Shown: positions 31,868 to 40,608 of the stretch, piece after piece
Layout of the letters: the number at the start of each line of letters is the position of its first letter
How positions within the stretch are numbered: position 1 is the stretch's first letter
Source of the DNA: Clostridia bacterium
GTDB lineage: Bacteria > Bacillota > Clostridia > Christensenellales > Aristaeellaceae
Length of the DNA: 64,000 nucleotides
Direction: 5' to 3'
NCBI GenBank assembly: GCA_024404245.1
Contig: JAKSQH010000002.1
Location: forward strand, 1 to 64,000
Notes under the pieces: model-generated
Database searches by the model: none
What the model was told of the DNA's origin: nothing
Seen by the model: only the letters and a program-made list of their open reading frames with translations
Program-made: the position numbers and the translations under genes

Positions 31868-34099
31868 ATGGATATCCGGAAAATTATCAGTGAAATGACG
31901 CTTGAGGAAAAGGCCGCTCTCTGCCAGGGGAAAAACTCATGGGAAACCGTCGGCGTGCCGAGACTCGGGATTCCGTCCGTATGGCTTTCGGACGGCCCGA
32001 TCGGCGTGCGGAAAGAAATTGACGGGAAGGATGAAAACGGGGAGAACATGACCGAGGAGGCCGTATGTTTTCCTGCCATGGTCGGTATCGCGGCATCCTT
32101 TGATCCGGAGCTCGCGCACTTTGCCGGGAATACGGTTGCCGAGGCCGGCCGCGGGCTCGGTGTGGATGTGCTGCTTGGACCGGCTATGAACATTAAACGC
32201 AGCCCGCTGTGCGGCCGCAACTTTGAATACGCTTCGGAAGATCCGTATCTCGCGGGGCAGATCGGCGCTGCTTATATCAAAGGTGTTCAGGAGAAAGGCG
32301 TCGGCACCAGCCTGAAGCATTTCGCGGCGAACAGCCAGGAAACGCGGCGCTTTTCGGTGGATGAGCGGATATCGGAGCGCGCGCTGAGAGAAATATACCT
32401 GGCGGCGTTTGAAAATTCCGTACGCGACGGTAAACCCTGGACAGTTATGTGCTCCTATAACAAGATCAACGGTGTTTATTCCAGCGAGAACAAATGGCTG
32501 CTGACAGATGTGCTCCGGAATGACTGGGGTTATGAAGGCGCTGTTATGACTGACTGGGGCGCGACGGCCGATCATGTGAAGGGCATTGACGCCGGAATGA
32601 GCCTCGAAATGCCGCGCGGCTGCGACGGGGACGATCTTGCCGTGGTGCAGGCAGTACGTGAGGGCCGGCTGAGCGAGGAAGCCCTGAACCGCGAAGTGGA
32701 GCGGATGCTGCGCCTTACCGAAAAATGCATTGAAGGAAAACAGACGGAATACGAGTATGACGCCGGACAGCAGCATCACATGGCGCGCCGTATCGCGCGG
32801 GAAACCATGGTGCTGCTGAAAAACGACGGCGGACTTCTGCCGATACGCGGAAACAGGAAAGTTGCCGTTATCGGTGAATTCGCGGAGAAACCGAGATATC
32901 AGGGCGGCGGTTCAAGCCATATACGCGCGACGGAAGAACTGAGCGCGCTGGAAGCGCTTCGCTCCGTTTCTGCATATACATACGCGAAAGGATTCAACGC
33001 GGACGCGGATACAATGCCGGATACGCTGTATGAAGAAGCACTGGAAACCGCGCGCAACGCCGATATCGCGATTCTGTTTCTCGGACTCCCGGACGCGTAT
33101 GAATCAGAAGGCTATGACCGTACACACATGCGTATTCCCGCATGCCAGGAAAAGCTGCTGAACGGAATTCTGGACGTGCAGAAGAACGTGTGTGTTGTGC
33201 TGCATAACGGCGCGCCTGTTGAAATGCCGTGGGCGGAGCGTGTACCGGCAATTCTGGAGGCGTATCTGGGCGGGCAGGCTGCCGGCGGGGCTGTTGTTGA
33301 TCTGCTTTTCGGCGCGGTAAGCCCGTGCGCGAAGCTCGCGGAGACATTTCCGCTCAGACTGGAGGACAATCCGTCCTGGCCGTATTATCCCGGATTCCGT
33401 GACCGTGCGGATTATGCCGAAGGGATATGGGTCGGCTACCGCTGGTATGATATCAGGAAAATGGATGTGCTGTTCCCGTTCGGTCACGGGCTGAGCTATA
33501 CAACATTTGAATACAGCGATCTGAAACTGAGCTCGGACAAATTCAAAAAAGGCAACAAAACGGAGGTGTCCGTCCGCGTGACAAATACCGGGCATTTTCC
33601 GGCGAAGGAAACCGTTCAGTTCTACGTAAGACCCGACCACGCCGGCAGACCGCGTCCTGTACGCGAACTCAAGGGAATCGGGAAGATTTTTCTTCAGCCC
33701 GGTGAATCGGGAACGGTGACGGCGACGCTTGACGAACGTTCGTTTGCCTGCTGGGATGAGGAAATACATGACTGGTTTGTCGAATCCGGCAGATACATTA
33801 TCGAAGCCGCGGCATCCAGCAGGGATATTCGCCTGAGTGCCGCGCTTGAAGCGGAAGGTGACGCTGAATACGTGCATGTGACACCGGATACGCTGCTCAA
33901 TGAGATCCTGTCCGTTGACGGCGCTCAGGAGCTCCTTGAACGGGAGATCGGCGCGGATTTCCTTGAAACGCTGCCGCAATGGTTCCGTCAGTGCCCTTTC
34001 CACGGAATCCGCCGCGGAAAAACCGGAGACATGATCAGCACGGAAAGAATCAGGGATCTGTGCGGAAAACTCAACGCGCTGCAGCACAGCGGAAAGTGA
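31868..34099 (+). CDS. Glycoside hydrolase family 3 beta-glucosidase
   Basis: 743 residues, no signal peptide, so a cytosolic enzyme. The GH3 barrel covers about 1-290; the nucleophile is Asp229 in GAVMTDWGATADH, with KHFAANSQETRR earlier binding substrate. The alpha/beta sandwich domain (about 310-500: ETMVLLKNDGGLLPI, GYDRTHMRIP) and a fibronectin III-like domain (about 570-640: VTNTGHFPAKETVQFYV) follow. About 80 further residues end in an unassigned helical tail. It should hydrolyse terminal beta-glucosides, for example cellobiose or plant glucosides. RBS AAAAGGAG. Its stop is 74 bp before pduL. Confidence 0.9.
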   Translation: MDIRKIISEMTLEEKAALCQGKNSWETVGVPRLGIPSVWLSDGPIGVRKEIDGKDENGENMTEEAVCFPAMVGIAASFDPELAHFAGNTVAEAGRGLGVDVLLGPAMNIKRSPLCGRNFEYASEDPYLAGQIGAAYIKGVQEKGVGTSLKHFAANSQETRRFSVDERISERALREIYLAAFENSVRDGKPWTVMCSYNKINGVYSSENKWLLTDVLRNDWGYEGAVMTDWGATADHVKGIDAGMSLEMPRGCDGDDLAVVQAVREGRLSEEALNREVERMLRLTEKCIEGKQTEYEYDAGQQHHMARRIARETMVLLKNDGGLLPIRGNRKVAVIGEFAEKPRYQGGGSSHIRATEELSALEALRSVSAYTYAKGFNADADTMPDTLYEEALETARNADIAILFLGLPDAYESEGYDRTHMRIPACQEKLLNGILDVQKNVCVVLHNGAPVEMPWAERVPAILEAYLGGQAAGGAVVDLLFGAVSPCAKLAETFPLRLEDNPSWPYYPGFRDRADYAEGIWVGYRWYDIRKMDVLFPFGHGLSYTTFEYSDLKLSSDKFKKGNKTEVSVRVTNTGHFPAKETVQFYVRPDHAGRPRPVRELKGIGKIFLQPGESGTVTATLDERSFACWDEEIHDWFVESGRYIIEAAASSRDIRLSAALEAEGDAEYVHVTPDTLLNEILSVDGAQELLEREIGADFLETLPQWFRQCPFHGIRRGKTGDMISTERIRDLCGKLNALQHSGK

Positions 34100-34102
34100 C
34101 GA

Positions 34103-34130
34103 TTGCAAAACCGGTAACTTGTGATATAAT
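34103..34130 (+). promoter_or_regulatory. Promoter of pduL
   Basis: TTGCAA (34103-34108), 16-bp spacer, TATAAT (34125-34130) with extended TG upstream. Confidence 0.65.
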
Positions 34131-34172
34131 AACCGCGGAACCAATCCAATGACGAAGAGAGGACGAATAGCC

Positions 34173-34745
34173 ATGAAACAGTTCATCGTTGAAACAAGTG
34201 CCCGTCATGTTCATGTTACCCAGCAGGATCTCGAAACCCTGTTCGGTGAAGGATACGAACTGCATGTGAAGAAGTGGCTGAGCCAGCCCGGCCAGTTTGC
34301 CAGTGAAGAACGCGTTGACGTTGTCGGCCCCAAGAAGACCCTCAGCAACGTAAGCATTCTCGGACCCATCCGCAAGGCGACCCAGATCGAGCTGAGCCTG
34401 ACGGACGCGCGTACCATCGGCGTGACCGCCCCCGTACGTGAATCCGGTGATATCGCCGGCTCCGGCGCCTGCAAGCTCGTGGGCCCGAAGGGTGAAGTGA
34501 CCGTGGAAGAAGGCGTGATCGCCGCGAAACGTCACATCCATATGACACCCGCCGACGCGGCTGAATATGATGTGAAGGACAAGGACGTGGTCAGCGTGAA
34601 GCTGAATACCAACGGCCGCTCCCTGACCTTTGATGATGTTGTTGTCCGCGTAAATGACAATTTCGCTCTGGCGATGCATATTGATACGGACGAGAGCAAC
34701 GCTGCCTGTGCCGGAAACGGAACCATGGGCGACCTTATCAAGTAA
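34173..34745 (+). CDS. pduL: Phosphate propanoyltransferase/phosphotransacylase PduL
   Basis: 190 residues from ATG 34173. The two PduL repeats each carry a zinc-binding His motif: ETSARHVHV and AAKRHIHMTP; VDVVGPKKTLSNVSILGP and ACKLVGPKGEV are also characteristic. PduL converts acyl-CoA and phosphate to acyl-phosphate and CoA. No microcompartment shell gene or encapsulation peptide is present, so it probably serves as a free acetyl/propionyl phosphotransacylase for fermentation. Own promoter and terminator. Confidence 0.92.
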   Translation: MKQFIVETSARHVHVTQQDLETLFGEGYELHVKKWLSQPGQFASEERVDVVGPKKTLSNVSILGPIRKATQIELSLTDARTIGVTAPVRESGDIAGSGACKLVGPKGEVTVEEGVIAAKRHIHMTPADAAEYDVKDKDVVSVKLNTNGRSLTFDDVVVRVNDNFALAMHIDTDESNAACAGNGTMGDLIK

Positions 34746-34761
34746 TAACCGGAATTCCGAA

Positions 34762-34786
34762 ACGGACGCGCGGCGTCCGTTTTTTT
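34762..34786 (+). terminator. Terminator after pduL
   Basis: An 8-bp stem ACGGACGC/GCGTCCGT with a 3-nt loop, followed by TTTTTT. Confidence 0.9.
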
Positions 34787-34790
34787 GTGC

Positions 34791-34819
34791 TTGACATTTT
34801 CCGTCTTCTCGTGTACGAT
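34791..34819 (+). promoter_or_regulatory. Promoter of the SAM riboswitch-metK transcript
   Basis: Perfect TTGACA (34791-34796), 17-bp spacer, TACGAT (34814-34819). Confidence 0.8.
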
Positions 34820-34840
34820 GTCTCCCGGTCAACTGAATAC

Positions 34841-34954
34841 CTTATCACGAGTGGTTGAGGGAAGGGCCCGATGACACCACGGCAACCGGCCGGAAGGCAA
34901 GGTGCCAAATCCCACAGCGCGGCACACCCCTGAGAGGAACGCTGGCAGATAAGG
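34841..34954 (+). promoter_or_regulatory. SAM-I (S-box) riboswitch aptamer
   Basis: P1 is CTTATC (34841-34846) with GATAAG (34948-34953). The hallmark S-box parts are present in order: GGTTGAGGGA, GGCCCGATGA, CGGCAACC, AAGGTGCCAAATCC and a P4 stem CAGCG/CGCTG ending before GCAGATAAG. It binds S-adenosylmethionine and should end transcription when SAM is abundant. Confidence 0.95.
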
Positions 34955-34974
34955 ACGATCGGAAACAAGATCGC

Positions 34975-35009
34975 ACCCGCCTGTTCTGTGTGCAGCAGGC
35001 GGGTTTTTT
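34975..35009 (+). terminator. SAM riboswitch expression-platform terminator
   Basis: A 9-bp stem ACCCGCCTG/CAGGCGGGT (34975-34983/34996-35004) followed by a T run, 45 bp before metK. SAM binding should favour this hairpin over an antiterminator. Confidence 0.9.
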
Positions 35010-35053
35010 CATGCAAATGTGCAGACACAGGCAGAAATGAGAAGGAGAGTACT

Positions 35054-36226
35054 ATGCGCAGACTGTTTACCTCAGAGTCCGTTACGGAAGGACATCCCGA
35101 CAAGCTTTGTGACCGGATCAGCGACGCGATCCTGGACGCCATACTGGAGCAGGATCCCATGTCACGCGTCGCGTGCGAAACATTTGCCACAACCGGCATT
35201 GTAACGGTAATGGGCGAGATCACCACAACGGCGCGTGTTGATATTCCGTCCGTTGTACGCGATGTGGTGAATGAAACCGGATATACTTCATCCGATGTGT
35301 GCTTTGACGGAAACACCTGTGCCGTGACCACCGCGATTCACGCGCAGAGCCCGGATATCGCGCAGGGCGTTGATAACGCGCTGGAAACAAGGGATGAAGA
35401 CGCGGAAGCCGAAACCGGCGCCGGGGACCAGGGGATGATGTTCGGATACGCCTGCGACGAAACACCTGAGCGCATGCCGATGGCGATCGCTCTGGCGCAC
35501 AGGCTGACACAGCGCCTCGCGCAGGTCAGGAAAGACGGAACGCTGAAGTATCTGAGACCGGACGGAAAGGCACAGGTTACTGTGGTATATGAGGATGATA
35601 TACCTGTTGCCGTGGACACCGTTGTTATTTCCACACAGCACAATCCTGATGTGACGCAGGAACAGATCAGGAAGGATATGATCGATCAGGTGATCACTCC
35701 CGTGATCCCCGCTGAGCTGATCAGTGAGGAAACACGTTTCCTGATCAACCCGACAGGGCGCTTTGTGATCGGCGGTCCCGCGGGTGATACGGGGCTGACG
35801 GGAAGAAAGATTATTGTGGATACCTACGGCGGATATGCCCCTCACGGCGGCGGCGCGTTCTCCGGCAAGGACCCGACCAAGGTTGACCGCAGCGCGGCGT
35901 ACGCGGCGCGTCACGCAGCAAAGAATGTTGTTGCCGCCGGCCTCGCAAAACGCTGTGAGATTCAGATCGCGTACGCGATCGGTGTCGCGGAACCTGTCAG
36001 CCTGCTGGTGGATACGAAAGGTACCGGTACCGTGCCGGATGACAAACTGACCGAGGCGATCGGTAAGGTATTCGATATGCGGCCGGGCGCGATTATCAAC
36101 AGACTGAATCTGCGTAAACCCATCTACCGGAAAACGGCGGCATACGGTCACTTCGGCCGGAATGATCCCGATTTCACATGGGAACGTGAGGATATGACGG
36201 AACAGCTGAAGGCCGCGCTGAAGTAA
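35054..36226 (+). CDS. metK: S-adenosylmethionine synthetase
   Basis: 390 residues from ATG 35054 after GAAGGAGAG. Signatures: [20 protein letters not shown] at the N-terminus, [12 protein letters not shown] and [20 protein letters not shown]. It makes SAM from methionine and ATP. Controlled by the S-box riboswitch directly upstream, an expected feedback circuit. serS follows 73 bp later. Confidence 0.97.
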   Translation: MRRLFTSESVTEGHPDKLCDRISDAILDAILEQDPMSRVACETFATTGIVTVMGEITTTARVDIPSVVRDVVNETGYTSSDVCFDGNTCAVTTAIHAQSPDIAQGVDNALETRDEDAEAETGAGDQGMMFGYACDETPERMPMAIALAHRLTQRLAQVRKDGTLKYLRPDGKAQVTVVYEDDIPVAVDTVVISTQHNPDVTQEQIRKDMIDQVITPVIPAELISEETRFLINPTGRFVIGGPAGDTGLTGRKIIVDTYGGYAPHGGGAFSGKDPTKVDRSAAYAARHAAKNVVAAGLAKRCEIQIAYAIGVAEPVSLLVDTKGTGTVPDDKLTEAIGKVFDMRPGAIINRLNLRKPIYRKTAAYGHFGRNDPDFTWEREDMTEQLKAALK

Positions 36227-36233
36227 AAAAGTA

Positions 36234-36262
36234 TTGCAACATTCTGCCGGATGGTGTAAAAC
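36234..36262 (+). promoter_or_regulatory. Possible serS promoter
   Basis: TTGCAA (36234-36239), 17-bp spacer, TAAAAC (36257-36262). The -10 is weak. No T-box or terminator was seen, so serS may also be read from metK. Confidence 0.35.
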
Positions 36263-36299
36263 TGATACATCATCAGACATTACAGAGGAGGAACCGGAA

Positions 36300-37613
36300 A
36301 TGCTTGATATCAATCTGGTCCGCAATAACCCGGAACTTGTTAAAGAAAATATCCGCAAGAAGTTTCAGGATCAGAAACTGCCCATGGTGGACGAAGTGAT
36401 CCGTTTTGATAAGGAGTACCGTGACACCATAAAAACAAGTGACGAGCTGAAAGCCAGGCGCAATGCCCTTTCCAAGGCCAACGGCGCGCTGTACGGAAAA
36501 CTGAAAAAGGCCGCGACGGAGGAAGAAAAGGCTGAGATTCAGAAACAGATCGACGCGAACAGCGCCGAGGTGAAGGCTGATGCCGATCAGCAGGCCGTGC
36601 TGGACGCGAAACGTGAAGAACTGGAAGCGGAAATCCGCAAGCGTATGCTGGTCATACCGAATATCATTGATGAAAGCGTACCGATCGGCAAGGATGACAG
36701 CGAGAACGTAGAGATTGAAAAATTCGGCGAGCCTGTTGTGCCCGATTACGAGATTCCGTACCATGTGGATATCATGGAGAAGCTGAACGGCATTGATCTG
36801 GACGCGGCACGCAAAACCAGCGGCAACGGCTTCTACTATCTGATGGGCGATATCGCGCGCCTGCACAGCGCGATTCTGAGCTACGCGCGTGATTTCATGA
36901 TCGACCGCGGCTTTACATACTGCGTGCCGCCGTTCATGATCCACGGTGATGTTGTAACAGGCGTTATGAGCTTTGCCGAAATGGAAAACATGATGTACAA
37001 GATCGAAGGCGAGGATCTGTACCTGATCGGTACCTCCGAGCACAGCATGATCGGCAAATTCATTGACACGATACTGGATGAGAATACGCTGCCCCGCACG
37101 ATGACCAGCTTCAGCCCCTGCTTCCGCAAGGAAGTGGGCGCGCACGGCATTGAGGAACGCGGCGTATACCGTATTCATCAGTTTGACAAGCAGGAAATGA
37201 TCGTTGTCTGCAAGCCGGAGGATTCTCCCATGTGGTTTGACAAGCTGTGGCAGAACACGGTTGATTTCTTCCGTACGCTGGATATACCGGTACGTACGCT
37301 GGAGTGCTGCTCCGGTGACCTGGCGGACCTGAAAGTGAAGAGCCTGGATGTGGAAGCGTGGTCTCCCCGCCAGAAGAAGTATTTTGAAGTCGGTTCCTGC
37401 TCCAACCTCGGTGACGCGCAGGCGAGAAGGCTGCAGATCCGCGTGAAGGGCGAGGACGGCAAAAAGTATTTCGCGCATACACTGAACAACACATGTGTGG
37501 CTCCGCCCCGTATGCTGATCGCGTTCCTTGAGAACAACCTGAAGGCCGACGGTACCGTGGCGATTCCGGAAGCGCTGCGCATGTACATGGGCGGCAAGGA
37601 TCACATCGGCTGA
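36300..37613 (+). CDS. serS: Seryl-tRNA synthetase
   Basis: 437 residues from ATG 36300 after AGAGGAGG. The N-terminal coiled-coil arm that grips the long variable arm of tRNA-Ser spans about 27-100. Class II motifs follow: motif 2 FRKEVGAHGIEERGVYRIHQ, EVGSCSNLGDAQARRL, and motif 3 region TLNNTCVAPPRMLIAF. It charges tRNA-Ser (and tRNA-Sec if present). Two tRNA-Ser genes lie elsewhere in the window. Confidence 0.97.
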   Translation: MLDINLVRNNPELVKENIRKKFQDQKLPMVDEVIRFDKEYRDTIKTSDELKARRNALSKANGALYGKLKKAATEEEKAEIQKQIDANSAEVKADADQQAVLDAKREELEAEIRKRMLVIPNIIDESVPIGKDDSENVEIEKFGEPVVPDYEIPYHVDIMEKLNGIDLDAARKTSGNGFYYLMGDIARLHSAILSYARDFMIDRGFTYCVPPFMIHGDVVTGVMSFAEMENMMYKIEGEDLYLIGTSEHSMIGKFIDTILDENTLPRTMTSFSPCFRKEVGAHGIEERGVYRIHQFDKQEMIVVCKPEDSPMWFDKLWQNTVDFFRTLDIPVRTLECCSGDLADLKVKSLDVEAWSPRQKKYFEVGSCSNLGDAQARRLQIRVKGEDGKKYFAHTLNNTCVAPPRMLIAFLENNLKADGTVAIPEALRMYMGGKDHIG

Positions 37614-37620
37614 TATGAGC

Positions 37621-37658
37621 ACAGCAAAAAGCACCGCGAAAGCGGTGCTTTTTGCTGT
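37621..37658. terminator. Terminator after serS
   Basis: A 17-bp perfect stem (ACAGCAAAAAGCACCGC and complement) closed by a GAAA tetraloop. The downstream arm itself holds TTTTT; it serves both serS and the converging ASKHA gene. Confidence 0.88.
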
Positions 37659-37669
37659 GTAAACGGGTA

Positions 37670-39118
37670 TTATTCAGGGAAGATCATATGATCGATAAAA
37701 AGGTTATTGAACTCGGAATCTCCTCCGAGATCAACATGGCGGGCCATATCCGTCAGCTTTTCGCATGCCTCTGCCGCGTCAGGATCGGTCAGCAACCGGC
37801 AGGCGCCTGCCAGCGCGGCGTTTCCGGCATATTCGGCAACAGGCAGGAAACAGGCGGGGAAAAGACCGATACGGACCGCGGAAGCGGGATTCATGGCCGC
37901 CCCGAAACCGCCGCAGACAACAAACCGCTTTATATCCGTTTCCTTAAGCCCGGCTGTTTTCAGCAGCCTGGCGATGCCGGCGGCAACGGCCGCTTTCGCC
38001 GTCTGTACGGCGCGAAGATCCTCCGGATAGAACGCGACCGGACCGGACAGGACGAGCGGCTCCTCCATCGCGCCGGTTTCATCCGCCAGACCGGAATTAA
38101 GGGCATAAGCGGCCGCGTCGATGACACCGGAACCGCATAAGCCCACAGCGGGCGCGCCGCCTACGGTACGGAAGGCCGCGTGATCATGCTCACGGTACAC
38201 TTCCGATATGGCACCAGTGACGCCGGCACACCCGCAGCGGATACCGACGCCCTCAAACGCGGGGCCGGCGGCAACGGAGGTTACATACAGATGATTGCCG
38301 TCATACAGTGCAAGCTCACCGTTGGTGCCGATATCGCACAGGAGCGCGGGGAAGTCTTTCCTGCAGAGATCAACGGCCAGCATCGCGCAGGTCAGGTCGG
38401 CACCGGCAAACGCGTGTATGCAGCGCGGAAGGTATGCCGGGCGGCCGTCAAACACAGATTCAGCACCGAAAAGACAGCCGGCGCGGAACGGCGCGACACC
38501 GAGAGCGGCCGGAGAAAGACCTGTTAACAGGTAAAGCATGGTTGTGTTGCCGGTAATAACATACCGGATGATTTTCTCACGGTATCCGGATTTGCCGGCG
38601 AGACCGGTGATCGCGTTTTCGACAAGCGCGCGAAGCTCCGCCGAACGCCCTTGCGACGCGGCTGAGATTCTGCCGATGACATCAGCCGCGATATCGCGCT
38701 GCGGATTGCGGCATCCGTCCGAAAAAAGAACTTCGCCCGTAACACTGTCCAGAATACGCATGACGATTGTTGTTGTGCCGATATCAACCGCGGCCGTGAC
38801 GGTACGGCTTTCATCCGGCATGCCGGCTGTACAGCCGGCACCTTCAATCACCATCTCCGGCAGGGATTTCACCTTCAGTACCGCGTTCCCGAGCAGACGG
38901 ACACAGCAGGAGAGCCTGACACCGAGCTCTTTTTCGCGCGCGACCGGTCCGGAAACATTGCCGCTGATATCCACAGCGCATTTTCCGCAGATTCCTCTGC
39001 CGCCGCACGGATGCTCCGGCAGGAAACGCGTGCCGGAAAGCAGCCGGTCGAGCATCGGCTGTCCTTCAAAAGGAACGCGGGAAACGGTGACACCGTCCGT
39101 GATTTCAAGTATATGCAT
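37670..39118 (-). CDS. ASKHA-domain ferredoxin protein (RACo-like corrinoid activator, DUF4445)
   Basis: 482 residues from ATG 39118 after AGAGGT. The N-terminus is a 2Fe-2S ferredoxin domain with CGGRGICGKC and a later CC pair. A middle domain leads to an ASKHA ATPase fold: VDIGTTTIVMRILD phosphate loop, LCDIGTNGELALYD and FVVCGGFGAAMNPA. This is the architecture of RACo/RamA-like proteins that reductively activate corrinoid proteins using ATP. No corrinoid methyltransferase is close by, so the target is unknown. It lies downstream of mscL on the minus strand, separated by a terminator. Confidence 0.82.
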   Translation of the reverse strand: MHILEITDGVTVSRVPFEGQPMLDRLLSGTRFLPEHPCGGRGICGKCAVDISGNVSGPVAREKELGVRLSCCVRLLGNAVLKVKSLPEMVIEGAGCTAGMPDESRTVTAAVDIGTTTIVMRILDSVTGEVLFSDGCRNPQRDIAADVIGRISAASQGRSAELRALVENAITGLAGKSGYREKIIRYVITGNTTMLYLLTGLSPAALGVAPFRAGCLFGAESVFDGRPAYLPRCIHAFAGADLTCAMLAVDLCRKDFPALLCDIGTNGELALYDGNHLYVTSVAAGPAFEGVGIRCGCAGVTGAISEVYREHDHAAFRTVGGAPAVGLCGSGVIDAAAYALNSGLADETGAMEEPLVLSGPVAFYPEDLRAVQTAKAAVAAGIARLLKTAGLKETDIKRFVVCGGFGAAMNPASAVRIGLFPACFLPVAEYAGNAALAGACRLLTDPDAAEACEKLTDMARHVDLGGDSEFNNLFIDHMIFPE

Positions 39119-39136
39119 GCGGACCTCTTTCATCTG

Positions 39137-39170
39137 AAAACGGCTGCCCTGTAAGCAAGGCAGCCGTTAC
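39137..39170 (-). terminator. Terminator after mscL
   Basis: A 10-bp stem AACGGCTGCC/GGCAGCCGTT (39139-39148/39159-39168). On the minus strand it follows mscL and is followed by TTTTC, just before the ASKHA gene start. Confidence 0.75.
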
Positions 39171-39187
39171 CAAACAGTATATACGGA

Positions 39188-39586
39188 TTATTTATCCAGA
39201 TCGCTGGCGCAGTGCGCGCACTTCTTCGCGCCGATCGGAATCTCGCTGAGGCAGTAGGGGCAAACCTTGGTGGTGGGGGCAGCGGGAGCTTCTTCGGGCT
39301 TTTTCTTCATGTCGTTGATCTTGTTCACACCCTTGATGATGCAGAACAGAACGAAAGCGGTGATGATGAAGGTCACAATCGCGGTCAGGAAAGCGGCGAC
39401 AGCGCCGCCGATGGTCCAGGCGGAATTGTCACCGCCAAAGATCACGTTCAGCAGGGGCTGAAGGAAGTTTTCAGTCAGGCTGGTCACGATGGCAGTGAAC
39501 GCGCCGCCGACGATGATGCCGACTGCCATGTCCAGAACGTTGCCGCGGGTAATGAAATCTTTGAACTCCTTAAAGAACTTTTTCAC
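39188..39586 (-). CDS. mscL: Large-conductance mechanosensitive channel MscL with C-terminal zinc ribbon
   Basis: 132 residues from GTG 39586, preceded by GGGAGGG. The MscL pore helix FITRGNVLDMAVGIIVGGAFTAIV (in two parts) and the second membrane helix are intact. After the cytoplasmic helix (KKPEEAPAAP), a zinc ribbon follows with Cys109, Cys112, Cys123 and Cys126 (CPYC, CAHC). MscL opens under membrane tension to release solutes. The added ribbon is at the bundle-forming cytoplasmic end, where it could modulate assembly or gating (inference). Monocistronic. Confidence 0.93.
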   Translation of the reverse strand: MKKFFKEFKDFITRGNVLDMAVGIIVGGAFTAIVTSLTENFLQPLLNVIFGGDNSAWTIGGAVAAFLTAIVTFIITAFVLFCIIKGVNKINDMKKKPEEAPAAPTTKVCPYCLSEIPIGAKKCAHCASDLDK

Positions 39587-39620
39587 AGATAAACCCTCCC
39601 GTATCCTTTGTAGTACAGGT

Positions 39621-39649
39621 AGTATAGCATAACGATCACCGGATGACAA
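39621..39649 (-). promoter_or_regulatory. Promoter of mscL
   Basis: Minus strand TTGTCA (39644-39649), 17-bp spacer, TATACT (39621-39626) with extended TG. Confidence 0.75.
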
Positions 39650-39682
39650 GAAAAATATGATCCGCGGATACTACTTTTTTTC

Positions 39683-39711
39683 TTGACAATACGCGAATGG
39701 ACAAGTATACT
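39683..39711 (+). promoter_or_regulatory. Promoter of rpmH
   Basis: Perfect TTGACA (39683-39688), 17-bp spacer, TATACT (39706-39711), 69 bp before rpmH. Diverges from the mscL promoter, with 34 bp between. Confidence 0.85.
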
Positions 39712-39780
39712 GTAAAGGCTGTTTTGTAGCGATCCGGAGCATGTCTCCGGTTGAAGAAATCACTGTGAGGAGTGTTGAAC

Positions 39781-39915
39781 ATGTTCCGTACTTATCAGCC
39801 CAAGAAGCGTCAGCGCAGCAAGGTCCATGGTTTCCGTGCCCGTATGGCCACCAAGAACGGCCGCCGTGTATTGGCTGCCCGTCGTCGCCGCGGCCGCAAG
39901 GAACTGACGGTGTGA
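39781..39915 (+). CDS. rpmH: Ribosomal protein bL34
   Basis: A short gene of 44 residues beginning [18 protein letters not shown] and ending GRKELTV, full-length bL34 with its typical Arg/Lys content. RBS GAGGAG lies 9 nt before ATG 39781. It opens the conserved rpmH-rnpA-yidD-yidC-khpB cluster, which usually adjoins dnaA; here the next gene upstream is mscL. Confidence 0.97.
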   Translation: MFRTYQPKKRQRSKVHGFRARMATKNGRRVLAARRRRGRKELTV

Positions 39916-39946
39916 TAACCGCAGACAGCGGATCTGATGTGGATAC

Positions 39947-39976
39947 AGCCCGCCCGTAATTCTGGGCGGGCTTTTC
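39947..39976 (+). terminator. Attenuating terminator between rpmH and rnpA
   Basis: A 9-bp stem AGCCCGCCC/GGGCGGGCT (39947-39955/39964-39972), then TTTCC. With rpmH needed in excess over rnpA, partial termination is plausible. Confidence 0.75.
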
Positions 39977-40018
39977 CTGCATAAAGGAACCACGGAACGG
40001 TAAAGTGAAGGGATCGAT

Positions 40019-40363
40019 ATGGAGAAACGTTACCGGCTGAAAAAAAACAGAGCGTTTCAGTATGTTTACCGAAAGGGACATTCTGTCGCCTGCCGCGATC
40101 TGGTCATGCTCGTTGCAAAAGGAAGAGAGCTGCAGATCGGTTTTTCCGTCAGCAAGAAAGTAGGCAACGCCGTAACCCGCAATAAGGTCAAGCGCCGCCT
40201 GCGCGAATGCTTCCGGCCCTATATAGGGGACGTGAAAACCGGATTGTACGTTATTGTAGCCAGACCGTCAGCCGCGAAGGCCACCTTTCAGAGCCTGCAG
40301 AGGGACACCGCGTATCTGCTGAAAAAGCAGGACGCGTTCAGGGAAGGGTATCGCGCCAGATGA
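40019..40363 (+). CDS. rnpA: Ribonuclease P protein component
   Basis: 114 residues. The conserved RNR motif is [10 protein letters not shown] at 54-63, and the N-terminal [11 protein letters not shown] and [13 protein letters not shown] are typical. It binds the RNase P RNA and pre-tRNA 5' leaders. ATG 40019 has a weak AAGGGAT-like RBS. It overlaps yidD by 4 nt (ATGA). Confidence 0.96.
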   Translation: MEKRYRLKKNRAFQYVYRKGHSVACRDLVMLVAKGRELQIGFSVSKKVGNAVTRNKVKRRLRECFRPYIGDVKTGLYVIVARPSAAKATFQSLQRDTAYLLKKQDAFREGYRAR

Positions 40364-40602
40364 AACGTTTTCTTCTTTGGCTGATTCGCTTTTACCGCCG
40401 CGAACTGAGCGGACGGAAAAAACATCCGACCTGCCGGTATATTCCGACATGCTCCGAGTATGCCATGAAGGCAATTGAACGGTACGGCGCGTGGAAAGGC
40501 GGCCGGATGGCCGCGTGGCGCGTGTTGCGCTGTAATCCGTTCAGCAAAGGCGGATATGATCCCGTTCCGGAGGATCCGAACACTACACTGAGGAGGGAAT
40601 AG
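40360..40602 (+). CDS. yidD: Membrane protein insertion efficiency factor YidD
   Basis: 80 residues from ATG 40360, overlapping the rnpA stop. The family motif is complete: [20 protein letters not shown] and [20 protein letters not shown] in order, with three conserved Cys. YidD assists the YidC-dependent insertion step at the membrane. Its ribosome site is inside rnpA (GGAAGGG). yidC starts 6 bp after its stop. Confidence 0.95.
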   Translation: MKRFLLWLIRFYRRELSGRKKHPTCRYIPTCSEYAMKAIERYGAWKGGRMAAWRVLRCNPFSKGGYDPVPEDPNTTLRRE

Positions 40603-40608
40603 ACCCAA

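Noticed and set aside
33104..34186. A 360-codon minus-strand open frame opposite the GH3 gene
   Set aside because: Shadow of the glucosidase; it also crosses the pduL promoter and start.
36227..36299. A T-box leader before serS
   Set aside because: The gap is 73 bp with no specifier stem, T-box sequence or terminator.
36273..37634. A 453-codon minus-strand open frame opposite serS
   Set aside because: It is a reverse-frame shadow of a clear SerRS gene, has no domain and no RBS.
39592..39780. A chromosome origin (oriC) beside rpmH
   Set aside because: No DnaA-box cluster, no dnaA gene and no AT-rich unwinding element; the region is filled by two divergent promoters.
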